From Plasmodium brasilianum (Eukaryota; Apicomplexa; Aconoidasida; Haemosporida; Plasmodiidae), in assembly GCF_023973825.1 (NCBI RefSeq), contig NC_090120.1, positions 2,148,501 through 2,212,500 of the forward strand: a stretch of DNA of 64,000 bases. Reading direction: 5' to 3'. Below the pieces are notes generated by a model. That model saw nothing but the letters and a program-made list of their open reading frames with translations, searched no databases and was not told the DNA's origin. The translations under genes and the position numbers were made by a program. This document shows, piece after piece, positions 40,501-52,807 of this stretch. How positions within the stretch are numbered: the first letter of the stretch is position 1; each line of letters opens with the position of its first letter.

Positions 40501-43500
40501 TAGGAATTGATTTCTCATAACAAATAATCCATGTTCTAAATAAATATTTGGGTAATAATATTAATAATAAAGAATTTATATATTATATCTATCTCTTCCA
40601 CATAATATGTAAATTTACATAAAATATTTATGCTATAATTTAATATTTTTTGTTTATTTTGTTAAAGTAGTTTACGTACACCTTTATATAAGTATTTTTT
40701 ATAGTTCTATTAGACTTAAAATAATTTATATATCTGTAATTTTGTAATAATATCATTAAAAAAATTATCTTGAAACCTTTTTTTGTATTTATTTTAAATA
40801 AATTTCAAAAAAAAATTGTTAGGACATTAATTGATATAAAAAAAAACTATTATTATTTAATATATATAAGTTATTGTTTACATTATAATATGTCATGTAA
40901 TATATGCTATCGTCTGAATATATATTTGCATTTTAAGGATCATTTATCGTTATATTATCCAATGGTTCACCTAGAAATTTCAAAATATTATTATTTTTTC
41001 TTATTGAAGACATTAACGGAGTCCAAATAAACTAGTATTAATATAAATTATATGTATATATATATGTAATTAAAACACTATTACTCCAAAAATTTCCTGT
41101 CCTCATAGATTACAGGGGTGGTGGAATGGTATTCACTCTTTTAGCTAGAATAACTTATAGTGCTATAAAAGAGAAAATATATGAAAAGTAATGAATTAAA
41201 TGTTAATATAACCATTGGAAATTATAAGATCAATTCTTAAAAAGTAGTAGTAGAAGAAGGTTGTGCTTGCGTGTATAACTGTTCTAGTGAATATTTTATC
41301 ATAATCGAGATTCATTATAATTGAATATATTCACTTAATATAATCAGAAATTTTAAGAATGGTACAATTATGCACTTAATAATATAATTTTTATGAATTA
41401 TTCATTAATTTTTAAAATTTTGTACTTAAATAAAAATATTAGATATTTTCTGTATCACACATCCATTTATATGATTAATATATAAACGTTCATACTTTTA
41501 GGTTGTATGTTAAGAGTGTATTTATTATTTTTAGTATGTAATTTTTTTAGACCTAGTAGAACATATAATTATTATGTAAAATTATAAAATAGTAAACATT
41601 TCAAATATTTTTATTTTGTATAAAAGAAAAAACTTAAGCTACTCTACGTGAATTATGATGAAACCTTATAAACCGTGGAATAAATTCTATAATTATTGAA
41701 CATTCAAAAAAGATATCATGTTTTTTGTAGATATTGTATTATATATCTTGCACAGGAATGTAAATAATATAATTAAATTTCATGTTATTATATATTTAAC
41801 TTATTTAATTTGTATGCATTAAATATTAATTATATTATTTATTAAATGTAAAAAATACATAATACGAAAATTACGCTAACTTTACTGAGCAATATATATA
41901 TAACAGAACAATTTATCCATGATAAATATACTTAATAAGGAGAAAAATAAAAATTTTACAAGTAAATTAAACTATTATTTCATTATTTTCTAACTTAAGA
42001 GAGGTATAAATAATTGTGAAAAATAAAGATATATTTTCCAAGAAGACCCAGAAAAAAGTTTAAAAATAACCAATATTTCTAGAACAGAAAAATACTATTT
42101 TTAAATAATTGCTTGGACGGATATAATTATGTAGTATCCTTATTTTTCGAAAATTATTTTATAATATATATACGTGGATTATTATATATTTTTAAAATCG
42201 GTAAAGTTATATTATATAAAGAAACAATAAATGAAATTAAAAAAATGGGACAATAAAATTTGAGAAAAACCTAAAAGAGACTAAATAAAAGAATTAATAA
42301 GTGTTGTTACGATAATAATATATAGATTAAAAGAATAAATATATATTAAATTTAATTTTTATAATTTAAAAATGGCGTTTTAAATTTAGGAAATTTTTTC
42401 TCTATTTCAATTTTCAACTTATTAACTTGCAGGCTAAGACTTTTTAATAAGAACAATATAAAATTATATATAAGATTATTACAATAAATTTTTACGATTA
42501 TGATATTTTTATAAATATAATCCTCACTTTATTTGTTAAAAAAATAAAATATCTGGAAAAAATATGTTTCTTCCGTTAAAAGTGTTTTTAATAAAATGTT
42601 ATTTTTTTATATATTTATATAGATTTATTATGATTTACTGTTAAAATACATTAGAAGCATTGCGTATTTTTAAATGAATAAAAACAAAATAATAAATTTA
42701 TTTGAAAATCATACATAGAAAAATTATTAAACCATACTTTTTAGTAAATTATATTGTTATTCTTAATGATTCGTTACAAATCATTTTTATTCTGTATATT
42801 ATTTGTAAATTTATTTCATATATGTTTCCAAATTAATCAAATTATTTGTACTATATCAGTGCTTATTATATCTTTAATCTCCTTTCTTTTTTTTTTTTTT
42901 TTTTTTGATTATATTAATATTCCTTCTAAATGTTTACAATTAATTAAAAATAATTAGGTAGTTAGATATAAATAGTTTTCACTTCGAAATAATTATATAT
43001 ATTTATTTTAATTAAATCTATAACATTCAAAAGTTTTCGAAAAAACAGAAAAATTAGACCTTATTTAACTTTATATATTTTTTCAGAAATTAGTTATTTC
43101 CATATATACTCGATTCTTTAAGCATGGTCTAGAATATAAAAGATCGTATATTCTTTATGTATATATATATTATGCTTATATATTAACATATTACAAAATA
43201 CTATGTAAAATATAGTTAACCTCATTTATTATTACTGTTTTTGTGTTGTTATAATTAATATTTTTTTACAAATAATTTCTTTAAAAACATCATGTTAATA
43301 AAATTATAATTTTTAATGACAAGATATTCATAACATTACTTTTTGGTTTGGAGTATGAAGTAATGTATTTTATATGTATACTATACGATCTATATGGTAT
43401 ATAAATTCCGTATTTCCTTATAATATGGAAATATTATTTTTTTCATAATATATTCTGAATGAAATTAATAATAAAAATCATTTAGTTAAACTACTCTTCT

Positions 43501-43805
43501 AAATAATTAAAATATATATTTTGAATATTTTTATATAAATTAAAATTATTTTATTTAGATGAAAGTTATTTTTTTTTAATAAACACTATAAAGTTATAAA
43601 TTATATAATACCTTTTTAATATTATTTTTGTATATCGATGTTATAAAATACTTTATATTTATATAAATTTTATTAAGTAGATACAAAAAAAAAAAAAAAA
43701 AATAGAATTAAATAACTACTATAATATCCTTTGCCTTTAAGAGGTTATAGTATAACTTTTTATGTATTTTTTAATAAATATTTTAAAATATTTAAAGAAC
43801 AGAAC
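37505..43805. other. long intergenic region
   Basis: More than 6 kb without a supportable gene; it includes the 5' flank of the minus-strand STP1 and, at its far end, that of the + strand fam gene. Open frames at 38815-39424 overlap on opposite strands and are hydrophobic low-complexity sequence; those at 40770-41030 and 42754-42957 have no motif. A patch near 41095-41290 is a little richer in G and C, with no readable frame. Confidence 0.5.
43379..43415 (+). promoter_or_regulatory. degenerate fam upstream element
   Basis: CTATACGATCTATATGG followed by TATAAATTCCG, about 420 bases before the ATG at 43806. Position and general composition match the elements of the other fam genes, but the TCTACATTCTCTA core is not intact. 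Confidence 0.25.
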
Positions 43806-44740
43806 ATGAAAAAAAGCATTATGATTTTCTCATTTATTAAAATTGTTGTACTTATCTTTTTAACGTGGATACCTCATTTAAGTGATCATGTGGTATGATA
43901 AAATTATTTAAGAATATTTTTGTTATTTATATTTTTCATTTTATATTTTTATGAATTCTGATTTCATTATTATATTATTTATTCATTAAATAACTATTAT
44001 TTTGTTTTGGATTTTTAGATTACGTTTAACAAATACCTAGGCAAAAAGTACATGCTTGCTATAAACTTAGACGACAGAATATATCGATTACTAGCAAAAT
44101 ATAAAAAGGATAAGGATTCAAAAGTTGTAATGTTAAGAGATGATATATCAAATAATGGAATGGACAAAAAAAAGGATATATCTAATACTGAAAAGCAGTG
44201 CACAGAAAAAAAGAAAGAATTATATAAAGGTTCTTTAAATAATTATCATGGACACAAACAAGATATGAACAATAAATATTCTAAATTTGTGACAAAAAAA
44301 TACAGTCATCTTGAAAAAAAAATATTCAAAGAGCTGGATTTTGTAGATTTTCTTAAAAGCAACAAAAATATTAGTGATAAGACTTACAAAAAAATAATGC
44401 GTAAAAAATTCTCATTACGATTAGGATCACCTTTATTATTGTCTTTGTTGTTATCAACTCTACTCATAGTAGATATATCTTTGTGTTCATCTGGAGGAAA
44501 GGGATTTTGGGAATTATCAGGATTGAAATCGACTTTAAGTACCTGGGAGACAAATTTGAAAGCCATATTTTGTGGTTATTTACTGCTACAGATACATCTA
44601 AAACTGTATTAGGAGCATTATTTAATATTGTATTATATGTTATACCTTTTTTAATATTAGGTGTTGCACTTATATCGTACGTTTTTTATTACCATAAAAA
44701 AGCTAAAAAATATGAAAAAATTAAGTTCAATAAAAAGTGA
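43806..44740 (+). pseudogene. fam-m-like gene (group A) with a frameshift
   Basis: Exon 1 at 43806-43892 (leader MKKSIMIFSF), intron 43893-44018 (GTATGA to TTTTTAG), exon 2 from 44019. The frame is open through ITFNKYLGKK, the PEXEL-like Y-R-L-L-A-K, a lysine-rich linker with KKDISN, the group A block KKYSHLEKKIFKELDF and membrane segment 1. It then ends at a stop at 44610-44612. The second membrane segment and tail (TSKTVLGALFN, then VIPFLILGVALISYVFYYH, KKAKKYEKIKF) are in another frame up to 44740. Alignment with the gene at 56009 places a single indel in the loop at about 44555-44580. Everything else is well preserved, so this is either a young pseudogene or an uncorrected assembly indel. 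If read through, it would be about 269 residues, similar to its paralogues. Confidence 0.85.
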
Positions 44741-47650
44741 AATGAATAATAAGGAATTAATTTTTTTAATGTAACGTATATTTTAATATGATGTAATATC
44801 TACAATGTCATTAGTTATGTGTATAATAAACATATATTTAATTGCTGAAAATTTATGGAAGCAATTATATATAAATGCATTTTCTAACTCCAAAGAATAA
44901 AAATATATGTTCTTAGTTTTTTATGGATTTGAATGTTTTAATTTGTTTAAATTTGTATTTTAAATTGTTGCATTAGCTTAATTATATACTATTGTATATA
45001 TCATCTATTTTTGATTTAAAATAGGTTTCTACGAAGAATATATTCATATGTTTTTAAATGAAAACATAACAGTATAATTAATACACTTTTATTAGAGTAT
45101 TTTGTTTTTTTATATATGAAATAATAAAAATTCCGTGTGCTATTTTTTATCTCTACTTTGATGAAAATTACTATTTGTTAATGTAATTGAAAAATATAAG
45201 ATTCCTTTTAATTTAACAATAAATGTGTTTTGTTTTTTTTTTTAATGAAAAGGAATGAAGAGAATTTGTTGCATTAATATATATGTATATTTTATTTATT
45301 TAATAAACAGCTAAAATATTTATTGTATAAAATAAGTTATATGAGGTAAGAGTTATTAAGAATATTTATCGTAAAGAACTTTCAAATATACATTTAATTT
45401 TATTATATAAAAGCCATAAATGGGAAGTTATTAATATATAATAAGGTAAGGTTTCTTTTCTATTTGAGTTATAAACGGAAAAGTTTACACACTTTGCAGT
45501 TTTAAATATGTATAATTTAATAAGAAGTTAAAATTATTAATAATTTTATTATGGTATCTAATTGTGCGTTAATTCAATTTTGCAAAAATTAATTAAATAT
45601 GAATTACCTTGAAAATTTATACATAAATATAGTATATATGGCCCTAATTTTCTATGTCATTCAAATATTAAATTAAAATACTAAATACAATAGCATATTA
45701 ATAGATCATATATGCAAATAATTTATTTTATCTCTCCTATATTGTAGTTCTCTCAAAAAGTTTTATATATCTGTAAATATATAAATTAACAGTAGGAGTA
45801 ATTAAAATAAGTATGTATTCTATATCATCCTTTCTTCGAGTGTAGATATATACATATACATTTGTGCTTCTTTTTATAGTTTTCTATATATAAATCAAGT
45901 AATATTTTAGTAATATATTGAGGATATATAAAAAAATATATGAATTACATTTAGCATAACTAAATCTCTCATATTTAGAACTCATTTTTTTTTTAAATAA
46001 AATATATGGAAAATATAGAATTACTTTTTTACATGTAATTCATAAATGCAACTTTGAAGTTCATGCTTCTTATAAGAAATAGCTAGATTTATTGATGTTA
46101 TTCTAGTCTTACTAGTATTCGTATGTGAATGATTGTTAGATTTGCATTAATTATACAGTTACTAAGAATTATAATGTACTTATACTAATTATTTTATTAT
46201 TACATATACATAACGGTTAATTATATACTATTATAAATGTATTGAGTAAATAATTACGATAAAATAAATTGACATAAAAAAATTACTTGTACCGTATTAT
46301 TTCTATTATTGAGGAAATAAATAAATAAATATTTCTATTAAATAAAAGGAAAAAAAAAGTTTAAGTTAAATAAACCTTTCAATGTATGCTTGAGAAAGTA
46401 AAAAATTAACTCACTTCATTACATTAAATGGAAGGTGTACGTTATTATAATTTGTTAATTAACACAAGTTGCATACTTTTTATTTTACAGGTATTTATGT
46501 GATAACTTATTTATATATAAAAAAATTTAATTCATAAAAATATTTTTTAATGAAATAATAAAAATAAATGAAGAATACTAAGAGAGTGCCATTATTAATG
46601 TTAAAATAAGCACATACAAAGTATTGGAATAAAAAATATACTTTTCAATTTTTGCATCTTAGTTTAGTAAACCAAAAAAACTATTTAAACTATAATAGTT
46701 TAATTTTATTTTGTTTAAAGGGAAATAATGTTTTACTTATAATAAATTATAATTGCTATCTGTTTTTTTATAATAAGCAAGGAGTAGAAATAAGAGTATA
46801 TGAAATAATTTTCTCGTTATATGAAAATTTTACATTATATAAATGATACTGTAGCTTTTATTTCCTTATAAAAATATATTTCTCAGTATCCATTTATATA
46901 AAATAGTAAAATGCTTATTCTTTCAATAATTTCTTTATCAAAAAATTTGGTTCATCTTCAATAATTCATAGTCCGTGTTTACCATTATTTTATATATATT
47001 AAATTTTTATTTCATGTGACTATGCTTGCTTGGAATAATATATGACTACAATTATTTTTGAAATTCTTAAATTAAATACAGTAGTTATTTATGGTAAATT
47101 TATTTTTACTTCCTTTTATTATTTTTTTTTTTGGAAGTATTTTTTCCTTTATAAACGTATGTTTATTTATACTTTTTAAAGAAACATAAAGTATGAAATA
47201 TGTAAATATTTTAACACCACTTTAAATATTAACGAATTTCGTTAGTATATGAATGAATGGTATAAATTTATAAAATCATTATAAAAAATTATAATGCTCG
47301 TTATTATAGTACTTTAAACAATATGAAAACTTGTACATATTTTTTTTTAACTGTAAATTTTATTATATGCTTAAAAATTACAAAATAACATATAGTTCTT
47401 TAGATACATAATAATATATATATAATATATATATAATGAAAAATATATTTTATAGCTCCAGATATTTTTACTTTCATAATAATTAATTTTATTTAGCTAT
47501 AACATGAAACACTAGAAAAAACAAGTATTTTATTAGAATCATTAATTCAATACAAAATATAAGTTCATAATTAGATTCAGAATACTTTTATGTATATATT
47601 TTCTACAAGATACACTTTCTTTTATATAAATGAAAGATTTTTATCTCTAA
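44741..47650. other. intergenic, paralogous 3' flank
   Basis: No gene. From the stop codon to about 46.7 kb the sequence resembles the region after the fam gene at 56009 (56967 to about 58.5 kb). It is nearly identical for the first 190 bases and then keeps patches such as ATTAAATGGAA and GGAATAAAAA in the same order. It therefore looks like the flank of a duplicated segment. Confidence 0.6.
44908..44942 (+). other. conserved 3'-flank block of fam genes
   Basis: TGTTCTTAGTTTTTTATGG then ATTTGAATGTTTTA, about 168 bases after the final stop. It is almost identical to the block at 57133. Confidence 0.55.
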
Positions 47651-47791
47651 TTAAATAATTTTTTAATTTTATTATATCTAGTATTTTTTTCAACACTTAT
47701 ATTTATATTAGCTTTTACGCTTATAACGGTGATTCCAAAAATCATAAGGAATAATGAAAAATACAAGAAAATTAAGTTGGTGGCTGAGTAA
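47651..47791 (+). pseudogene. C-terminal fragment of a fam-l-like (group B) gene
   Basis: An open frame of about 46 codons with no start codon contains a hydrophobic stretch (FFSTLIFILAFTLITV) and the diagnostic group B ending IPKIIRNNEKYKKIKL, then VAE and TAA. This is the second membrane segment and tail of the group seen at 8299 and 26314; the first exon, leader, PEXEL and middle block are absent upstream. The 3' flank also looks like that of the gene at 26314. Its position 2.9 kb after a group A gene suggests it is what remains of the B partner of that doublet. Confidence 0.75.
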
Positions 47792-48893
47792 AATTAATAA
47801 TAGGAAACACATTTTCTTGTAAGGAATTTATTAATATGCAGTATGATCCATAATATCTTCAGTGATATGTTCTTAATAAACATAACTATAATTGCTATAT
47901 CTTTATAAATGTTTTATTCTCACCTTTTCTTCTTGATACATAATTGTAAGAAAATGTATTATGAGTTTTTTTATAATTTCATATGTTTTCTATTGATTCT
48001 TATTTGCATTTTAATATATTTTATCTGATTAATTAATTATATTTGGAGTAATATATGTATTTATGTATTAAAATTGATTTCAATGAAAGTATTTTTATTC
48101 TGTTTTAAAGTGAATATATGATAGAACAGTTCAAAGAATATTATATAACTGTCATAATTTATATCTAAACTAAAAATTTCTACCATTTGCTTTATAACAT
48201 TTCCTAGTTTTAAATAACTATTTGTTCATGCTATAATGAAAATGTATTATTATTGTAAAATTATGAATAAATGTACGTTGTTTATAGCACTATAAAATGA
48301 CTTGAATATAATTTTTTTTTGTCCAATTAACAATATTTGTTTTCATGGAACTATAATAATATGTTATAATCATAAGAATATGTAGAAGTATAGTAAAAAA
48401 CATTGTCCTATATACACAAAAAAAAAGGAATGTTAAAGGAAATACAGTGCAAGTTTGAGAAATATTTTTTTCATCTAAAAAAATATTATTATATTTAAAC
48501 TTTATATCCATTAAATACAATTGGAAGCAGTTATTTTATTAGTGAAATTATATTTATGTAAAAAAAATTATTAACAAAATTTTGAATTTATATATACACT
48601 GAGTATAAAATTTACACGGATTAATTCTGTTAAAAATATTTTAAGTTCTTATTACCTAAAGAACTTACAAAAGAAACATTTCTTTAATATTTTTATACTT
48701 TTCCTCTTTTGTGGCTTATTATACATTCACATACGCGTAAAAATATGTATATAGCATAATAAATACTTCCGATAAAATTAAAAAAAATAAGTAAAATATA
48801 TAACAATATAAATAGCGCTTTTATAAAAATTATCGTTATGAACCGTTCAATGAGAACTTTCTTGCTTACTAAAATTATAATTTCTAAAAAGAA
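47792..48893. other. intergenic between relics
   Basis: No gene. A minus-strand open frame at 48290-48520 is hydrophobic low-complexity sequence without a motif. Confidence 0.5.
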
Positions 48894-49760
48894 ATAGAAA
48901 CAAAAAGTAAAATTAAGAGTCTGTTTATAACAAAAACTTTTGCATTTATACTTTTTATATGGATATGATGTTATAATAATGTTGTATAATTAAAATCTGT
49001 CTTTATTTTGTTTTATTGTTATTTTTTTTTTCCCTGATTATTTGTTTTATTTTTCAAAACAATATTCACTTATTAAGAAATTGAATATTTACATACATAA
49101 TAAATAATACTTATGCCTTTTTTCTAGAGTACTAATAGTAAAATTACCATGAATGACGAATATAAGCATTTTATAGGATATCAAAACTAGCTTAATTTTA
49201 GTAAAGATCGAAAGAGAATATCAATTGCAATATGTAGAGGGAAATAAAAAAAGGTTTCGGAAAATTATGACTTAATAATGAGAAGATGAACTGTGATTAG
49301 AAAATGAAGAAAGGTATGTAAAATGCAAAAAAATAAAAAGTAAGAATTATAAGAATCAGTTAAAAACATAGAAAGAAAAATTAATTTAAAGAAATTAGAG
49401 ACTTATTTAATTAAAAGAATTCTAAGAAAAAAGTAAAATAAAATGAACGAAGAACAACCTAAATTAATGTACAAACATTTTGAAGAAGTTGTATTAAATG
49501 CCGTGAGGATAGACAAATATATTGCTAAAAAAATATTTTCTATGCTGAATTTTTTATAAAAAAAATTATAAATAACATAAAAAATGTGTATTGGATGCAG
49601 TTCCTTATATATAAACAAACAAAATAAAGATCAGATTTTTTAGGAAGACGAATTTTGTAATAAAATATATTTTTGGAATTATGTTGAAATAATTTTTGCA
49701 CAAGTTTTAATGATATTTTTCTTGTTCCATTCTTTTGTAACTACAACTTATTAGGCTGTA
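48894..49760 (+). pseudogene. relic of an exported-protein gene, family unidentified
   Basis: At 48894-48983 lies a clear first exon: ETKSKIKSLFITKTFAFILF followed by IWI. The initiator is ATA instead of ATG and a TGA stands three codons after the tryptophan; it ends at a GTATAA donor. An intron-like A/T stretch ends TTTCTAG, and exon 2 begins at 49128 with STNSKITMNDEYKHFIGYQN. After many stops a 38-codon open part (MNEEQPKLMYKHFEEVVLNA, then VRIDKYIAKKIF) is seen near 49442-49558. A hydrophobic stretch (FWNYVEIIFAQVLMIFFLFH) follows at about 49675-49735. This layout of leader, charged middle and C-terminal hydrophobic segment fits an exported or membrane protein, but I do not recognise the family. 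Not functional. Confidence 0.5.
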
Positions 49761-52134
49761 ATATTCATTAGAACAAGTGGTGTAATACTTAACTATTCTT
49801 TCATAAATACATAAAAATATGAATTACCAATATAAGGAGTATGTATTCCATATTTTAATCAACATATATTTCCACGAAACATTATTTTTTTTAAATTCTA
49901 CAAAAATACGGTGTATCCTTAGTGATGTTACTTCTTAACTAAATATTAATATATGTAATTTTTATAAAATCACATAGATATACGAGAAACGTTTTATATA
50001 CTAAACGAAAATTAATGTGTATTCCTAAAAATTACTTGGGTTTAAACATATATTTTTCTTATTCATGCATTATGTTATCTTTGCAAGTCAATTAAATATT
50101 TCTATTTTATATATCTATGTACCTAATATTATTATTCATTTATGATGTATACACTTGGAAAAAACTAAATATTTCATGTAAATATAAAAAATTATTCATA
50201 TGTGGCACTGTTAATTGTACGAATAAGCACAATTAATTAATTTTAAATAACATGCATATTTTTATTAGATATAATATTCAAAAAAAAATTTAGGAAAAAA
50301 TATATACTCCTAAAGAAGGATAATAAAATCTGTAACAAAATAAATTAGAAAATACTAAATAAAAAATGGTACACGTATACAGCCTATATCATAATAAATT
50401 CTTCATAAAATATAATTCTTGTTATTAATATGAGAATTAAATTATTTTTATATAAATACGAATATGTAGTATGTAACAAGATGACATCCAAATAACAGAA
50501 ACATTTAATAATAAAAAAGTCAAATATTTCTAAATTTACATATAATTTATGTATATATGCACATAAAAAATAATGATATAAAACAGTAATTTTTTTTTTT
50601 TTATTAAGGAATATGGATAATATTATATAAAATATTAAATTTGATTATTTCCTTAATTCTTTCCGTTCAATTAATTTTTTCTTATAAGGGTAATTTTTTT
50701 TGTACAAATTAGTATCAATTTATTATTATATAATTAAAATTATATATATATTTCTTATTTTAATAATTCTACAATCATTATAGTTATATGAAGGAATAAA
50801 AATATTGGAATTATTAATATTCATGCTTTCACACATATAATTCATAAAAAATCAAATTCATTTTATTTATTATAGGCAAAAAAATATTATAATTTAACGT
50901 TATAAGTTCTTTTTGCAAGAATATATTTATAAATTATTAAAAAAACAAATACAATTTTTTCGTTCTTTAAAATTTTCAAGGATAAAATAATGTATCCATA
51001 TTCATTTTAAATTACATTATATGTAATATTTTACATTTTTTTTTATTATTTAAGAATATTTATCTTGTAAAATATTTTAGTTGAAATTAATTTTTATTTA
51101 AATTTTTTTTTTCCAATTTTACATTTATTAGAAATATATTTTTTACTATATTTTATTAAATATTTTTATTATTTTCTTTTTTATATAATATTTCCATCGA
51201 AATTATAAATTTACGTTTAAAAAAAAAGAAAAAAAGGGAAAATAGAAAATAAGAGAATTTTTAAATTTTAAAAGTTGATTTTTCGTAAAAGTAGTTAATA
51301 TTTATTTTTTTTTATTTTCCTAAAATTATAATATTTTTATTATAAAAGTAAAATACAAAAATATAAAACAATTGGGAGTTATTACTTTGTAAATGTGAAG
51401 ATTTTGGACTTTAATGAAATTTAATAAAACAAAATAAAAATAAAATTATATTAAATATTTATATATGGTGAATATATATCACATGACAGATTATAATTTG
51501 CGTAATAAATAATATTTTGTCGTTTTTTTTTTTTTTTTCTCATATTATGGCTATTATATGCAGTACAATAATTTATAAATATTAACTATAAAATAATGTT
51601 TAATATGATATTTACACACTAATGTGTTTATTATTAGGATATATAGCAAAATAATTAATAGTTATATATCCATTTGTGTTAACGTACCTATTCAGGACAT
51701 ATATATATATATATATTTTTTTTTTTAATGTAAAAATAAAAACTTTAAGGGCCAAGAAAGCCGTTTTGTTTTATGTTTTTTTTGAAAAGTATTAATAACT
51801 AAAAATTTTAATTATTCGGTTAGATAATTTAAATATACATATAATCTGATCACTTATCAATAGTATAATTTTTGTCCATAATTATTGTAATTAGTCTTGT
51901 ATTTGTTGTAAATAAATCATTATTGCTAAAATTTATGGAAAAAATATTTAAATATTTTTTTCCTTTTTCAATACATAATATTTTTATTTTATATATGGAA
52001 TTTAAAGCTCTTTTTAAAATAAGATACATAATGAAATAATAGTACAAATATCAGTATCATGTTATTAGTATCTTTCGAGTAACAACTGAACTTGTTAACT
52101 AATGAAAGATATTGTAATATGAACTAATTCCAAC
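49761..52134. other. intergenic
   Basis: Only A/T-rich sequence with homopolymer runs and an AT microsatellite near 51700. I see no gene. Confidence 0.5.
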
Positions 52135-52807
52135 ATGTCCGGAAAGATAAAATATTTTATTTTAATTAAAACTTTTACATTTATCCTCTTAATTTGGACA
52201 TATTCATATTTAAATAATTTGGTATAATGACAACATTCCAGAAAAGTTGCTCAATATACTTTGCTGCTTCATATTATATATACATATATATATATACGTA
52301 TTTATAAGAAACTTTGCATAGTAAATAAATATAACGCACTATATATATTATATATATTCCTCTTATTTGTAATGTAACGTTTATGAATAATCAGTTAATA
52401 ACTGCAAATAGATTATTGACTTCAATAACTTATAGATTATTATCAAATCATAAGTATAAACAGAAAATGAAGAATCTACAGAAGGTAAGTTTTCTGGAAA
52501 TAAAGATGGTAATTCAAAGAAATGAAAAATATGAATAAGGAAATATTGAAAATTCCAAAAATGAAGAAGAGGAATTAGACAAGAAGCGAACATCTGCGTT
52601 GGGTAAAAATTCTGGAGCTACAGATAATTTTTTTGAAAAATTGAAAATGAAGCATTAATTGGTATAAAAAAATTGATGATATGTACTGACATTGATACGA
52701 AATCGTAATTAGTGAATGATTCATTAAAGAGATATGTTTTAGCGTTTTGTGGAATATTAACCCATTTTATTATAACAGTTATATGGGCTATTGTTCAATC
52801 TCTATAA
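52135..52807 (+). pseudogene. relic of an exported-protein gene with C-terminal membrane segment
   Basis: Exon 1 at 52135-52221 is intact: MSGKIKYFILIKTFTFILLI followed by WTYSYLNNL, 29 codons, ending at a GTATAA donor. The intron should end near 52372, but the acceptor reads TTTGTAA rather than TTTGTAG. Exon 2 is broken: YRLLSNHKYKQKMKN keeps a PEXEL-like R-L-L-S-N. Another frame has an acidic stretch GNIENSKNEEEELDKKRTSA, and a third has KIENEALIGIKKLM. After a TAA, SLKRYVLAFCGILTHFIITV forms a terminal membrane segment ending VQSL and TAA at 52805-52807. The family is not fam-l/fam-m beyond its leader and PEXEL-like region, and I cannot name it. Not functional as read. Confidence 0.6.
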
